Positions 1 through 7,793 of a DNA stretch of 64,000 nucleotides are shown in pieces (the first letter of the stretch is position 1; each line of letters opens with the position of its first letter). The notes under the pieces are model-generated. The model saw only the letters and a list, made by a program, of their open reading frames with translations, ran no database searches and was not told where the DNA came from. The DNA is taken from NCBI RefSeq assembly GCF_003626695.1, contig NZ_RBAH01000017.1:62001-126000 (forward strand). Reading direction: 5' to 3'. The position numbers and the translations under genes are program-made. Source of the DNA: Paenibacillus ginsengarvi (lineage in GTDB: Bacteria > Bacillota > Bacilli > Paenibacillales > NBRC-103111).

Positions 1-26
1 CCAACCAGCAGCGCTGCGGCCACTTT

Positions 27-47
27 AACGGAACTTTCACTTCCGTT
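27..47. repeat. Short hairpin repeat (GGAA...TTCC family), copy at window start
   Basis: A 7-bp inverted repeat AACGGAA / TTCCGTT surrounds the loop CTTTCAC. The core GGAACTTTCACTTCC recurs at 35788-35802, and similar hairpins lie at 35609-35754 and 61857-61995. It sits in non-coding DNA upstream of the first gene. This looks like one member of a dispersed intergenic repeat family; its function is unknown. Confidence 0.5.
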
Positions 48-174
48 TCCGCATCCCCGCCCCGCTGCCTTGTTTGCAAACACGCCCAGTGAATTTAAAC
101 TTGCTGCGCCATGCAAAAATTGTCATTCCGCTATAGCTTTCGCTATCGGCCCGCCCGCCGTTCATGTATAATAA

Positions 175-189
175 TGATAATCGTTATCA
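175..189. promoter_or_regulatory. Fur box
   Basis: TGATAATCGTTATCA matches the 7-1-7 Fur operator (TGATAATNATTATCA) with a single change. It lies 43 bp upstream of the start codon of the FhuF-like gene. This supports iron-repressed transcription, and shows that the start codon lies downstream of the box. Confidence 0.8.
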
Positions 190-232
190 CGATGAACGTG
201 TGAACCACACGCCGATCAGGAGGAATCGTTCC

Positions 233-1054
233 ATGCCATCCGACCAGTCTGCCGAACAAACGCTCGACTTTTCGCTTGCCGAAACGTATTTTCATATTTC
301 GCCCCGAGGCTCGGATAATCCGCTATTTGAGACACCCGCCGTTTCCCTGCTGCAGCCGCAGACGATGGATAGCTTGCTCAGCCTCGGCCGCGATATGCTG
401 CGCGGGCTCGATCTGACCATTTCCGGGTCGTTTCTCGGTCTCGCCTTCTTCGGCTTACCGGCTGCGGTCCTTTCGTTTATGTACCAATACGACGGGGTGC
501 TTGACTTGTCGCTGGATAATTTGACGGCGCAGGTGGAGTCGCACGGCGACCATCCGCATCTCGTGCTCAAAATCAACGAAGTCCGCCTGAAACAGCTGCC
601 CGAAACGGGTCGGAACGAAGCGATGGCCCGCGAGCTGGCGGAGCTGTTCCGCCACTCGGTCACTCCCGTTATCGAGCTCGCTTGCGCCCGGATCGGCTGC
701 AAGCCCGATCTCGTCTGGAACCAGTTCGGCTCGCGTATGATTTCCGTGAACGAATTCATCCTCCAGCGGGCAGCTTCCGAAGCGATGAAGGATAAATACC
801 GGCAGCATTATGAACTGCTCGTCTCGCTCGCGCCGGAAGAGTTCAACCACCGCAAAAATCCGTATGTGCACAAGCCGCGTTATATCGAGAGCGCCTACGA
901 TCCGCAAAAGCAAGTGCTCGTCCGCTCTTCCTGCTGCATGTGGTACCGCAAGGAAAACGGCGTCAAATGCTACACTTGCCCGATTCTGAAAGACACGCAG
1001 CGCGAACAGATGAAGCTTGAGCTTCGCGAGCAGCGGGCGAAAGCGTCCTCCTAG
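233..1054 (+). CDS. FhuF-like [2Fe-2S] ferric siderophore reductase
   Basis: This 273-residue cytoplasmic protein probably reduces ferric iron held by imported siderophores. The decisive feature is the C-terminal cysteine pattern C-C-x10-C-x2-C (SSCCMWYRKENGVKCYTC, about residues 235-252), which is the FhuF [2Fe-2S] ligand signature. The rest resembles the IucA/IucC C-terminal/FhuF fold only weakly. An upstream in-frame ATG exists at 164, but the Fur box lies between it and the ATG at 233. The ATG at 233 has AGGAGG nine bases upstream, so it is preferred. No siderophore transporter or biosynthesis gene is adjacent; the next gene is convergent. Confidence 0.8.
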   Translation: MPSDQSAEQTLDFSLAETYFHISPRGSDNPLFETPAVSLLQPQTMDSLLSLGRDMLRGLDLTISGSFLGLAFFGLPAAVLSFMYQYDGVLDLSLDNLTAQVESHGDHPHLVLKINEVRLKQLPETGRNEAMARELAELFRHSVTPVIELACARIGCKPDLVWNQFGSRMISVNEFILQRAASEAMKDKYRQHYELLVSLAPEEFNHRKNPYVHKPRYIESAYDPQKQVLVRSSCCMWYRKENGVKCYTCPILKDTQREQMKLELREQRAKASS

Positions 1055-1076
1055 CTCCTCGCTACGGCAAATCGTC

Positions 1077-1505
1077 TTAGTTGACGACGCTGTCCAGCAG
1101 CGATACGATCGTGCGGATCGTCCCATGGGCTGCGGCTTGCAGCATATCGCCGATCTGATTGCCGACCCGGTTGATGCCGGAGTCGGCCGTAATCGGCTGC
1201 GGCTGCGGCTTCACCGGGACCGACGCCGAAGCTGCCGTTTGACCGGCCCCCCCTGTCGGCGTTCCGGCAGTCGGGACGCTCGCCTGGCCGATGACGGCCG
1301 GCGCTCCCGTACCTGCTCCAGTACCGCCAGGCTGCTGAACGCCGGCACCTGCATACGGATACGCCACGCCGCCGGCAGGCGTCTGGCCTTGCACGATCGG
1401 CCCTTGGATCTGTTCCATACCTTTTGTGGCAAGCTCGATTCCGAAAAAAATGCCGAAGCATAACATCAGGATGATGGCGATAAACGTAACCGAGTGACGT
1501 GCCAT
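1077..1505 (-). CDS. yqxA: YqxA-like membrane-anchored protein (DUF3679)
   Basis: A 142-residue protein with one N-terminal transmembrane segment (about residues 7-25) and a Gly/Pro/Ala/Thr-rich linker (about 35-100). A short amphipathic C-terminal region follows, ending IGDMLQAAAHGTIRTIVSLL. In B. subtilis yqxA directly follows spoIIP, as here, and belongs to DUF3679. The call rests on position, size and topology more than on any catalytic motif. The function is unknown, with a presumed link to sporulation through the operon. The start is ATG with GGGAGGGG upstream. It is probably the last gene of the run starting at spoIIP. Confidence 0.6.
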   Translation of the reverse strand: MARHSVTFIAIILMLCFGIFFGIELATKGMEQIQGPIVQGQTPAGGVAYPYAGAGVQQPGGTGAGTGAPAVIGQASVPTAGTPTGGAGQTAASASVPVKPQPQPITADSGINRVGNQIGDMLQAAAHGTIRTIVSLLDSVVN

Positions 1506-1586
1506 TCGAATCCCCTCCCAGACGCCGGCGGCTGGCCGGTCCGTTTAACGTTCAAGAAAACTAAAAGCTTCGATCAGAAGCTTATC

Positions 1587-2879
1587 TCAATTGCTGCCGG
1601 CGACGACGGTCGTTCCTTTCGCCGCCACTTTCGCGGAAGCGTTCACCTTCTCCGCATCCCAGTACAATCCGGCAATCACGCCGGCAAGCGCATCCGCCGT
1701 CCGGTAGCATTCCTCCAGCGTATTAAACGGGCCGCCGATTTCGACCAGAATGCTGTTCGGCGAAACCGACTGGTTATACTCCGCGTGCCCCCCGCTGCCT
1801 TTATCCCAGATTCCCCGCGACAGCCCCGGATAAGCCGACTCCAGCTTTTCGTGAATGCGCCGCGCGAACGATTCGTTTTGCTCCCAGCGTTCGTTTTTTT
1901 TGCCGACGATAAAATACACTTTGGCATAGTCCGTGCCGCCAATGGAGGCTGTCGTAATGTCCCTTGCGGCCGAATCGCGATGAATGTCGAACAGGAACGT
2001 AATGTCCTTGTTCTGGGCAACGGCATCTTTCACTGTTTGCAGCGAGTATTTGTAGGAATAGTTCCAGTTGTAACCCGTCACCTTCGTCGGATAGTCGACC
2101 CCCGAATGCATACTGCCGATTCCGTTCTCTTCCAGCTTATCCGCCAGCCGTTTCCCGACAAGCGTTACGTTTTTCTGCGAATCTTCCGCTTCGTTCGCAT
2201 TTTTGACGTTCAGCTCGGACACCCAGGATTCTCTCGGATGGGAGTGGTACACGAATACGACCTTCCGCCCGTCTGTACTTGGCTTTGTCCCGGCGGGCGA
2301 CGCCTGCGCCTCTCCCACGTTCCCGCCCTGCGGCAGCTCCGGCTTCGTCTCGGCTACGACCGGTGTAACCGCAGGCTCCTGAGCCGTCGGCACGCTTCCG
2401 GCATCCCCCGCCCCGGCGGAGCCTACGGCAGCCCCGTTTGCTCCCTTGCCTGCCTCCTCACCGCCCGTCGTCCGATTGCCGCCTGGCGCAGCCAGCAGCC
2501 TATTCCCCCGCATCTGCGGCAGCTCGCTGGCAAGCAGCGTCCTCGGCTCGCCCGGCTTAATGTGCAGCAGCGTATCCGCCACAAAGGTGCCGACGCGGCC
2601 GCTCGAAAAGGTCGATTCTCCGCCCCGTTTCATGGCCTGCGACTCCAACCCGAGCATATCGATAAAAAATTGCGGCGAGACGGAAGCGGCCATACGCTTC
2701 ATCGCCGCCTTCGGCGATACGTTCGAATGGGCTTGCCACATCGCGGCGGCCGCAGCCAGCGCGATCATTAGCAGCGCGATTCCGGCATAGGCTGCGAAAA
2801 TGCGTCCCATCATGCCGTCCTGCCCCCGAACGGAACGAACGGCCTTGTACCAAACTTCCCGCCACTCGCGAACGTTCAT
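1587..2879 (-). CDS. spoIIP: Stage II sporulation protein P (copy 1)
   Basis: SpoIIP is the peptidoglycan amidase/lytic transglycosylase of the SpoIIDMP engulfment complex, acting in the mother-cell membrane. This 430-residue copy has an N-terminal membrane anchor (about residues 20-40) and a long Gly/Pro-rich linker. The conserved C-terminal domain includes VVFVYHSHPRESW, LFDIHRDSAARD and SPNSILVEIGGPFNTLEE. The histidines and the Glu of the last motif are the family's zinc/catalytic region. The start ATG at 2879 has GAGGAGG upstream. It lies 49 bp downstream of a second spoIIP-like gene, an unusual tandem arrangement. A small hairpin at 1565-1584 may end the message. Confidence 0.93.
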   Translation of the reverse strand: MNVREWREVWYKAVRSVRGQDGMMGRIFAAYAGIALLMIALAAAAAMWQAHSNVSPKAAMKRMAASVSPQFFIDMLGLESQAMKRGGESTFSSGRVGTFVADTLLHIKPGEPRTLLASELPQMRGNRLLAAPGGNRTTGGEEAGKGANGAAVGSAGAGDAGSVPTAQEPAVTPVVAETKPELPQGGNVGEAQASPAGTKPSTDGRKVVFVYHSHPRESWVSELNVKNANEAEDSQKNVTLVGKRLADKLEENGIGSMHSGVDYPTKVTGYNWNYSYKYSLQTVKDAVAQNKDITFLFDIHRDSAARDITTASIGGTDYAKVYFIVGKKNERWEQNESFARRIHEKLESAYPGLSRGIWDKGSGGHAEYNQSVSPNSILVEIGGPFNTLEECYRTADALAGVIAGLYWDAEKVNASAKVAAKGTTVVAGSN

Positions 2880-2928
2880 CCTGTTTTCCTCCTCGATCGC
2901 TTTTGGAATATCCCGGCAATCGCCGGAT

Positions 2929-4161
2929 TTATCCGCCCGCGGCGGGTGCGCCGGCCGGAGCATTTGCCTTTACCGCATTTTTTTGCAGCGATACGATAAT
3001 GTCGGCCAGCAGATCGGCCGTCCGGTACATTTCCTCCAGCGTGTTGTACGGTCCGCCGATTTCCAGCAAAATGCTGTTCGGCGACAGCGACTGGTTGTAC
3101 TCCCCGTTTCCGTTCGAGGCTTTCCCGTACACGCCGCGCGAAACACCGGGCATCTTCTTCTCCAGCTCGGCATGGATACTGTTTGCGAATGCCGAGTTGC
3201 GCTCCCAGCCGGTATTTTTTTTGCCGACTACGAAGTAAACCTGGGCGTAATCTTTGCCGCCGATCCGAACGGTCGTCTTGTCGCGGGCGAGCGAATCGCG
3301 GTGAACGTCGAAGATCATGCCAAGCTGGTTATGCTGCGCCAGCGCTTCCTTTACCGATACAGCCGAATAGGCGTAAGATTTGGCGTAGTTGAACTCTTTA
3401 ACGGTGCTCGGATAATCCGTCGTCGACTGCAGAGCCGCAATGCCGCCCGACTCGATTTTGTCCTTGAGCCGCTTGCCCACAAGCGTTACGTTCACATTCG
3501 GATCGTACGCCAGATCCGGACTCGTAATCCCTTTGGACTTCAGCTCCGGCAAGAACGATTCCCGGTTATGCGAATGGTAGATGAAAATTTGCGGCTCCTT
3601 GACGGCCGTATCCTTCGCTCCCGTATTCCCCTGCGGCTGTGCCGGAGTGGGGACCGCTTGCTGCTCGGGCACCGTACCCGCTTGTCCGTTCTCAGGGCGA
3701 AAGGCGTCAGGCGGGGGCGTAAAATCGGCGGGGTACACCGTATCCTGCGTCGCCTGACCGGAGTACAGCACGGCGCTCGCTTCGCTGCGAATGCCCGGAA
3801 TTTCGCTGGCCAGAATGCTTTTCGGATCGCCGGGAGCGATTCCGATCCAATACCGCAGCAGAAACGAAATCGTATTTTTCGCGGAAAAAGACGAAGGCTG
3901 CGCTCCCGTCTCCAGCCGCGGCAGCTCCATCGCCAGCATGTCCATAAAAAACGAAGCCGACAGCGAAGCGGCCGCCCCTCTCATGGCGAGCGAGGAGGAA
4001 GAGCCGGCCCCTTTGTGCTGGGCTAGACTGTAAAGTCCGGTTACGAACAAAAAAAGCAGAACGGCTATGGAAAGAGCGGCGAATATCCGGCTCATAGAGC
4101 GAACCGCTCGCCACAGACGCGTGACGGCACTCACATTCAGCGTGGTAACGACCCATTTCAT
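2929..4161 (-). CDS. spoIIP: Stage II sporulation protein P (copy 2, tandem paralogue)
   Basis: A 410-residue paralogue of the neighbouring SpoIIP with the same order: transmembrane anchor (about residues 25-48), variable linker, then the amidase domain. The motifs IFIYHSHNRESF, IFDVHRDSLARD and SPNSILLEIGGPYNTLEE are all intact, so it is not a degenerate copy. The two copies share the catalytic motifs but have dissimilar linkers, which suggests an old duplication. The start ATG at 4161 has GGGAGGG upstream. The preceding 230 bp is non-coding and could carry a separate promoter. Either copy could be the classical engulfment enzyme; the sequence alone does not show which. Confidence 0.92.
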   Translation of the reverse strand: MKWVVTTLNVSAVTRLWRAVRSMSRIFAALSIAVLLFLFVTGLYSLAQHKGAGSSSSLAMRGAAASLSASFFMDMLAMELPRLETGAQPSSFSAKNTISFLLRYWIGIAPGDPKSILASEIPGIRSEASAVLYSGQATQDTVYPADFTPPPDAFRPENGQAGTVPEQQAVPTPAQPQGNTGAKDTAVKEPQIFIYHSHNRESFLPELKSKGITSPDLAYDPNVNVTLVGKRLKDKIESGGIAALQSTTDYPSTVKEFNYAKSYAYSAVSVKEALAQHNQLGMIFDVHRDSLARDKTTVRIGGKDYAQVYFVVGKKNTGWERNSAFANSIHAELEKKMPGVSRGVYGKASNGNGEYNQSLSPNSILLEIGGPYNTLEEMYRTADLLADIIVSLQKNAVKANAPAGAPAAGG

Positions 4162-4390
4162 CGCAATCCCTCCCGGTTGTCTGTGAAATCTATCTGGTAT
4201 TACTCTATGAAAGGCAGCGGATCGGTAGAACGAAAGACGCCAAAAAAATGCCCCGCCAGCCGTCTGCCTTCCGTTCTGCCCGAGGACAGATGAAGGAAAC
4301 TGCTGGGGGGACATTCTTTTGCAAAAAACGCCTACGAATCTCGAAACCTACCAGGCCGGCGATTCCGCCATTCTGAAAGTCTTTGCCGTT

Positions 4391-5182
4391 TTACGGCTTG
4401 ATTGCGGCGAGTTCGGACAGCTTGATAAACCGGATATCGTCCTTCATCGCCGGGGCCGATTGGTGCAGCACGGCCGCCGTCTTTTTGCCGGGAATGCCTA
4501 CATGGCCGATGGCGATGCAAAGACTGTTGTCCATAGCTCGCTTATGAATGAGCTGGAGCTGTTTCGTAATATGGGAGGTGCTGACGACATCGTCCAGAAA
4601 AATTTCGTTTTCAAGCACACGGACCCCGGAATCGACCGCGATTTTGGAAACGACGCTGCGGTAGTTCGTTTTACTGTCGAGAAAAAACAGTCCCCGCTTT
4701 TTGCATACGTCCAGCACGATGCGCATCACCCGTTCGTCGGCCGTCGCTTTCGAGCCCATATGGTTATTGATGCCTATCGCAAAAGGCACCTCGTCGATCG
4801 CCGCCTCCACCCGGCGCCGAATATCGTCGTCCGTCAAGTCAGTCGTAATCGCCCCCGGGCCGAGCCAATTTTTGCGGCCGCGAAGCGGCTCCATCGGCAA
4901 ATGCACGATGACGTCGTGACCGACCTTGTGCGCCCACTCCGCATCCCGCTTCGTCGTCGGCAAAAACGGCATGACCGCTACGGTAAGCGGAATCGGCGCG
5001 CTCATAATTTCATCCGTACCGGACATATTGTTGCCGAGATCGTCGATGACGATCGCCACCCGTTTACTGGGCGGCTCCTTCGTCTCGGCCGCCGAGCGGG
5101 CCTGTCCGGCCGGGCCGAGCAGCGCTGCAAGGCCGGCAAGCAGCGCCAGTAGGCAGGAGCGGATTTTACTTCGTCTAATCAT
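4391..5182 (-). CDS. Divergent polysaccharide deacetylase family protein (YibQ/DUF610 type)
   Basis: A 263-residue secreted protein with a signal peptide (about residues 1-30) followed by a NodB-like barrel of the divergent deacetylase family. Visible signatures are VAIVIDDLGNN, VAVMPFLPTTKRDAE, VIVHLPMEP, GINNHMGSKATAD, FFLDSKTN and CIAIGHVGIPGKKT. In the divergent group the metal ligands are the Asp of IDDLG and the His of NNHMGS, in place of the classical HXXXH. It probably acts on a cell-envelope polysaccharide, with unknown substrate. The exported protein upstream is only 45 bp away and shares its direction, so the two are probably co-transcribed. Confidence 0.85.
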   Translation of the reverse strand: MIRRSKIRSCLLALLAGLAALLGPAGQARSAAETKEPPSKRVAIVIDDLGNNMSGTDEIMSAPIPLTVAVMPFLPTTKRDAEWAHKVGHDVIVHLPMEPLRGRKNWLGPGAITTDLTDDDIRRRVEAAIDEVPFAIGINNHMGSKATADERVMRIVLDVCKKRGLFFLDSKTNYRSVVSKIAVDSGVRVLENEIFLDDVVSTSHITKQLQLIHKRAMDNSLCIAIGHVGIPGKKTAAVLHQSAPAMKDDIRFIKLSELAAIKP

Positions 5183-5227
5183 GTTGGGAACCCCCTCTGA
5201 AATGGACGCCTCGAATCTGGATCGTCG

Positions 5228-6397
5228 CTATTTCTTTCCAGTTTCGAAGCTCGTAACAACCCATGGCGAATGTGCGTTTTCCCTCACGAACAACAGCCGG
5301 ACCGACTCCAAACGTACGCCCCCGCCGCGGCCGTTCCAGACGACCTTGAGCGGAACTTCGGCCGTGACTTGCCCATCGTGCGGATCGCCCGGCTTCATGG
5401 AAGCGATTCTTAACGCGTCGATTTTGGCAAACCACGTTAGAAAGGTTTGCAGCGTCTCAGACGGCGTCCCCTGTAAGGCCGCTCGCAAAACCGCCTCATC
5501 CTGCTGATGGAGCGCATCGAACACGTACTCCGCCAGCTGTTCGGGCGTTGCGGCTTGGTACAGCTCGGACAGCCTGCCCGCCGCCTTATACACCATCAAT
5601 TGATGGGACAAATCGGTTTTGCCGGAACCGTGGGTGGCGCTGCCGCGAAAATGAATGCAGAAGTGACCGGAAAACCCATTGTCCGGTATGCCGTCTCCCC
5701 CGTGCGGCATGCCGTGCATCGAGGCGGCCACCCGCTGCTCACCGTCTTCCGGGACGACGACGATCGCTCGTCTTTTCCAGCTCCACGTTCCCCCGTAAAT
5801 TTGTTTCATCACGGCCGTATCTTCCCGAGTCAGCGGCTGAACGTCCGCATGGCTGCTGCCTGCCCGGCGCTGCGCCCGGAAGCTGAGGCCGGTTTCCATA
5901 TCGACAACCGCCACGACGGCTTTGAGCGGGAGGCGCGACTTCGCCTCGTCCCAGTCGACGATTTCGCCGTAATGTCGCTTGCGCAGCTTAGCGGCGTTCG
6001 TTCGCCACGTCTTGCGCACTTTGACGGACAGCGTGACCGTTTTGCCCGTAGCCGCTTCGAACAATACGCCGTCTGCACGCATCGCATACTGGCGCTTGCC
6101 GCCTTCGTCCGCCACTTCGATATAAGTGTCGGTGTACACGGACGAAGGCTCGGCTAGCTCCGCCGTTTTGGCCTTCGTCCAAGCCCGTCTCCAGTCAGCG
6201 CGGTCATAAGTTTCGCTTGTTTCGTACTTGGCGGACGGACTCGTCTTTATCGATAGTGTGAACGTGACGGGAACGTCGCTGCTTGCTTCCGCATCCGCAT
6301 GAACCGCCGACGGCCATACCGCCATCGTAACGCCGAGCAGCAGGAGCCGGACAGCCAGCGCGGTCCATAAGTGAAAGACGTTGTGAATACGTCTCAT
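5228..6397 (-). CDS. Exported protein of unknown family with a GHFCIHF-x7-THG motif
   Basis: A 389-residue protein with a signal peptide (residues 1 to about 35, AVHADA end). Its centre carries GHFCIHFRGSATHG followed by DLSHQLMVYKAAG. The single Cys framed by histidines resembles the active-site geometry of thiol hydrolases or transpeptidases. It does not match the L,D-transpeptidase HGT/SxGC pattern, so no activity is assigned. The C-terminal part (about residue 290 on) resembles a small cystatin/NTF2-like domain with LESVRLLFVRENAHSPWVV. It lies 45 bp upstream of the divergent deacetylase in the same direction, which suggests an envelope-related role. Confidence 0.5.
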   Translation of the reverse strand: MRRIHNVFHLWTALAVRLLLLGVTMAVWPSAVHADAEASSDVPVTFTLSIKTSPSAKYETSETYDRADWRRAWTKAKTAELAEPSSVYTDTYIEVADEGGKRQYAMRADGVLFEAATGKTVTLSVKVRKTWRTNAAKLRKRHYGEIVDWDEAKSRLPLKAVVAVVDMETGLSFRAQRRAGSSHADVQPLTREDTAVMKQIYGGTWSWKRRAIVVVPEDGEQRVAASMHGMPHGGDGIPDNGFSGHFCIHFRGSATHGSGKTDLSHQLMVYKAAGRLSELYQAATPEQLAEYVFDALHQQDEAVLRAALQGTPSETLQTFLTWFAKIDALRIASMKPGDPHDGQVTAEVPLKVVWNGRGGGVRLESVRLLFVRENAHSPWVVTSFETGKK

Positions 6398-6736
6398 GTA
6401 TCAGGCCCCCATGTTGCAAAGTCTCCCTACTCATTGTTTTACCGGAGCTTGCAAATTATGTGCCCGATCTCCATTTCCATGCCAAACAACCGTCCTGCGA
6501 TGCAGGACGGCTTTCATGGCTCAGATAATCGGCAGCGGATCAATATGCCGCAAAAACGAATCAATCCGGCAGAAGAAATCGGCCGGGGAAACGACTACAA
6601 TGACCCTACAGCGTGATTGCAAACCTGTAATCGGCAATGCATGTACGCTTTGCAAACACGCCCAAGACTGGCGGCGGTTGCGCCATTGGCTGGAAGGCCA
6701 ACTGCTGGCTGAAGTCGTAAAAAGGAGGAGACGCCG
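6398..6736. other. Intergenic region with one hairpin (6490-6510)
   Basis: This 339-bp gap separates the exported protein gene from the end of the AraC gene. It contains the perfect 9-bp stem CCGTCCTGC/GCAGGACGG with a 3-nt loop at 6490-6510. On the minus strand TTGTTT follows it, so it is a plausible but weak terminator for the AraC gene. No supported reading frame was found in the rest. Confidence 0.5.
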
Positions 6737-7603
6737 TCATAACCATTTCGGCTGTTCATTTCGTTGCCCGCTTCTTCTGTAGACGCTAGGCGACATTCCG
6801 TATTGCTTGCAAAAAAGCGTGTAGAAGTAGCTCAAGCTGTTGAAACCGACATCATAGCAAATGGCGGCGATGTCGTCCGTGCCGGCCCTTAGCCTGAATG
6901 CGGCAGCCCGCAGTCGTCTTTCATTGATCCACTCCGTTGGCGACTTGCCGAGATGCTTTTTCATCGTGCGGCACAAATGCTCCGGGCTGACGGGTGACCG
7001 TCTCTGCATTTTCGCCAGCCCTTCGGCCAAGCTGATCTCGCCGTCCATCTCCTCCAGCAATTCGAACAGCCACCCGGGACCTGCCATGTCCGTCCGCTGC
7101 GTCTGCGGATAGAAATAACGGAGCAGCATCTCCATCAAGAAAGCGCGAACCGGGGTCGTATCGGCGGAGGTGGAGCCGGCGAGCAGCGATACGGTGCGTT
7201 TGTACAAGCCAAGCGTATGCTCTATTTCCTCAGGCGAAACGGATAACACGGGAGGCAGCGCGGGTTCGCTGAGCCGCTCCGGCTTGAAGCCGGAGCCGAG
7301 ATAATCAAAGGCATGCAGAACGGTGCTCGCACGAAAGTTAACGTTCATGTAGCACATGTCGCCATTTCCGTTTTTCTCGAAGCTGTGAACGTCGTGCGGT
7401 CTGACGAAAACCATCGTTCCTGCCGGAAGCGCCTGCTTGACATTGTTGACGATATGGGTGACGGTGCCCGCCGCGACCAGAAAAATTTCGTAAAAATCGT
7501 GAGTATGCGGAATCGACCAGTATCTGAACTTGGGCGGCAAGGCAAAACGTGCGTCTTCATAAGGCTCCATGATGTGCTGCGCGTGTAAAGTAAGAACGGA
7601 CAT
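6737..7603 (-). CDS. AraC-family transcriptional regulator with cupin sensor domain
   Basis: A 288-residue regulator. The N-terminal half is an AraC-binding cupin: IPHTHDFYEIFLVAAGTV carries the usual metal/sugar-binding His pair, and LPAGTMVFVRPHDVHSF is the second cupin motif. The C-terminal about 100 residues are the double helix-turn-helix, with the second helix region ending VGFNSLSYFYTLFCKQYGMSPSVYR. The ATG at 7603 has AAGGGGGG just upstream; an in-frame TTG at 7645 lacks a ribosome site. It is transcribed divergently from the solute-binding-protein and LamG genes, which are its probable targets. It probably senses a sugar or oligosaccharide. Confidence 0.9.
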   Translation of the reverse strand: MSVLTLHAQHIMEPYEDARFALPPKFRYWSIPHTHDFYEIFLVAAGTVTHIVNNVKQALPAGTMVFVRPHDVHSFEKNGNGDMCYMNVNFRASTVLHAFDYLGSGFKPERLSEPALPPVLSVSPEEIEHTLGLYKRTVSLLAGSTSADTTPVRAFLMEMLLRYFYPQTQRTDMAGPGWLFELLEEMDGEISLAEGLAKMQRRSPVSPEHLCRTMKKHLGKSPTEWINERRLRAAAFRLRAGTDDIAAICYDVGFNSLSYFYTLFCKQYGMSPSVYRRSGQRNEQPKWL

Positions 7604-7793
7604 AGGGGCCCCCCTTGTGACAAGATCATCCTCCATCGATTTCAATTATATGTAGGATATACCTGGAATTCAACCGTTTCCACAAATGCCCGTAAGCGCT
7701 GTCTTCCACTGCTTCGCTGAACGAACCGCTCGCACGTTAATCTAATCTTGTAAGGATTGCACAGATTGAAAAGTAAAGGGGAGAACTTCAAAC

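Noticed and set aside
164..232. Upstream ATG start for the FhuF-like gene
   Set aside because: The Fur operator lies inside this extension and no ribosome site precedes the ATG at 164, whereas AGGAGG precedes 233.
72..6664. 16-bp identity TTTGCAAACACGCCCA at 72-87 and 6649-6664
   Set aside because: Two copies only, about 6.6 kb apart, without further similarity around them; likely chance or an old duplication. No flanking structure supports an attachment site.
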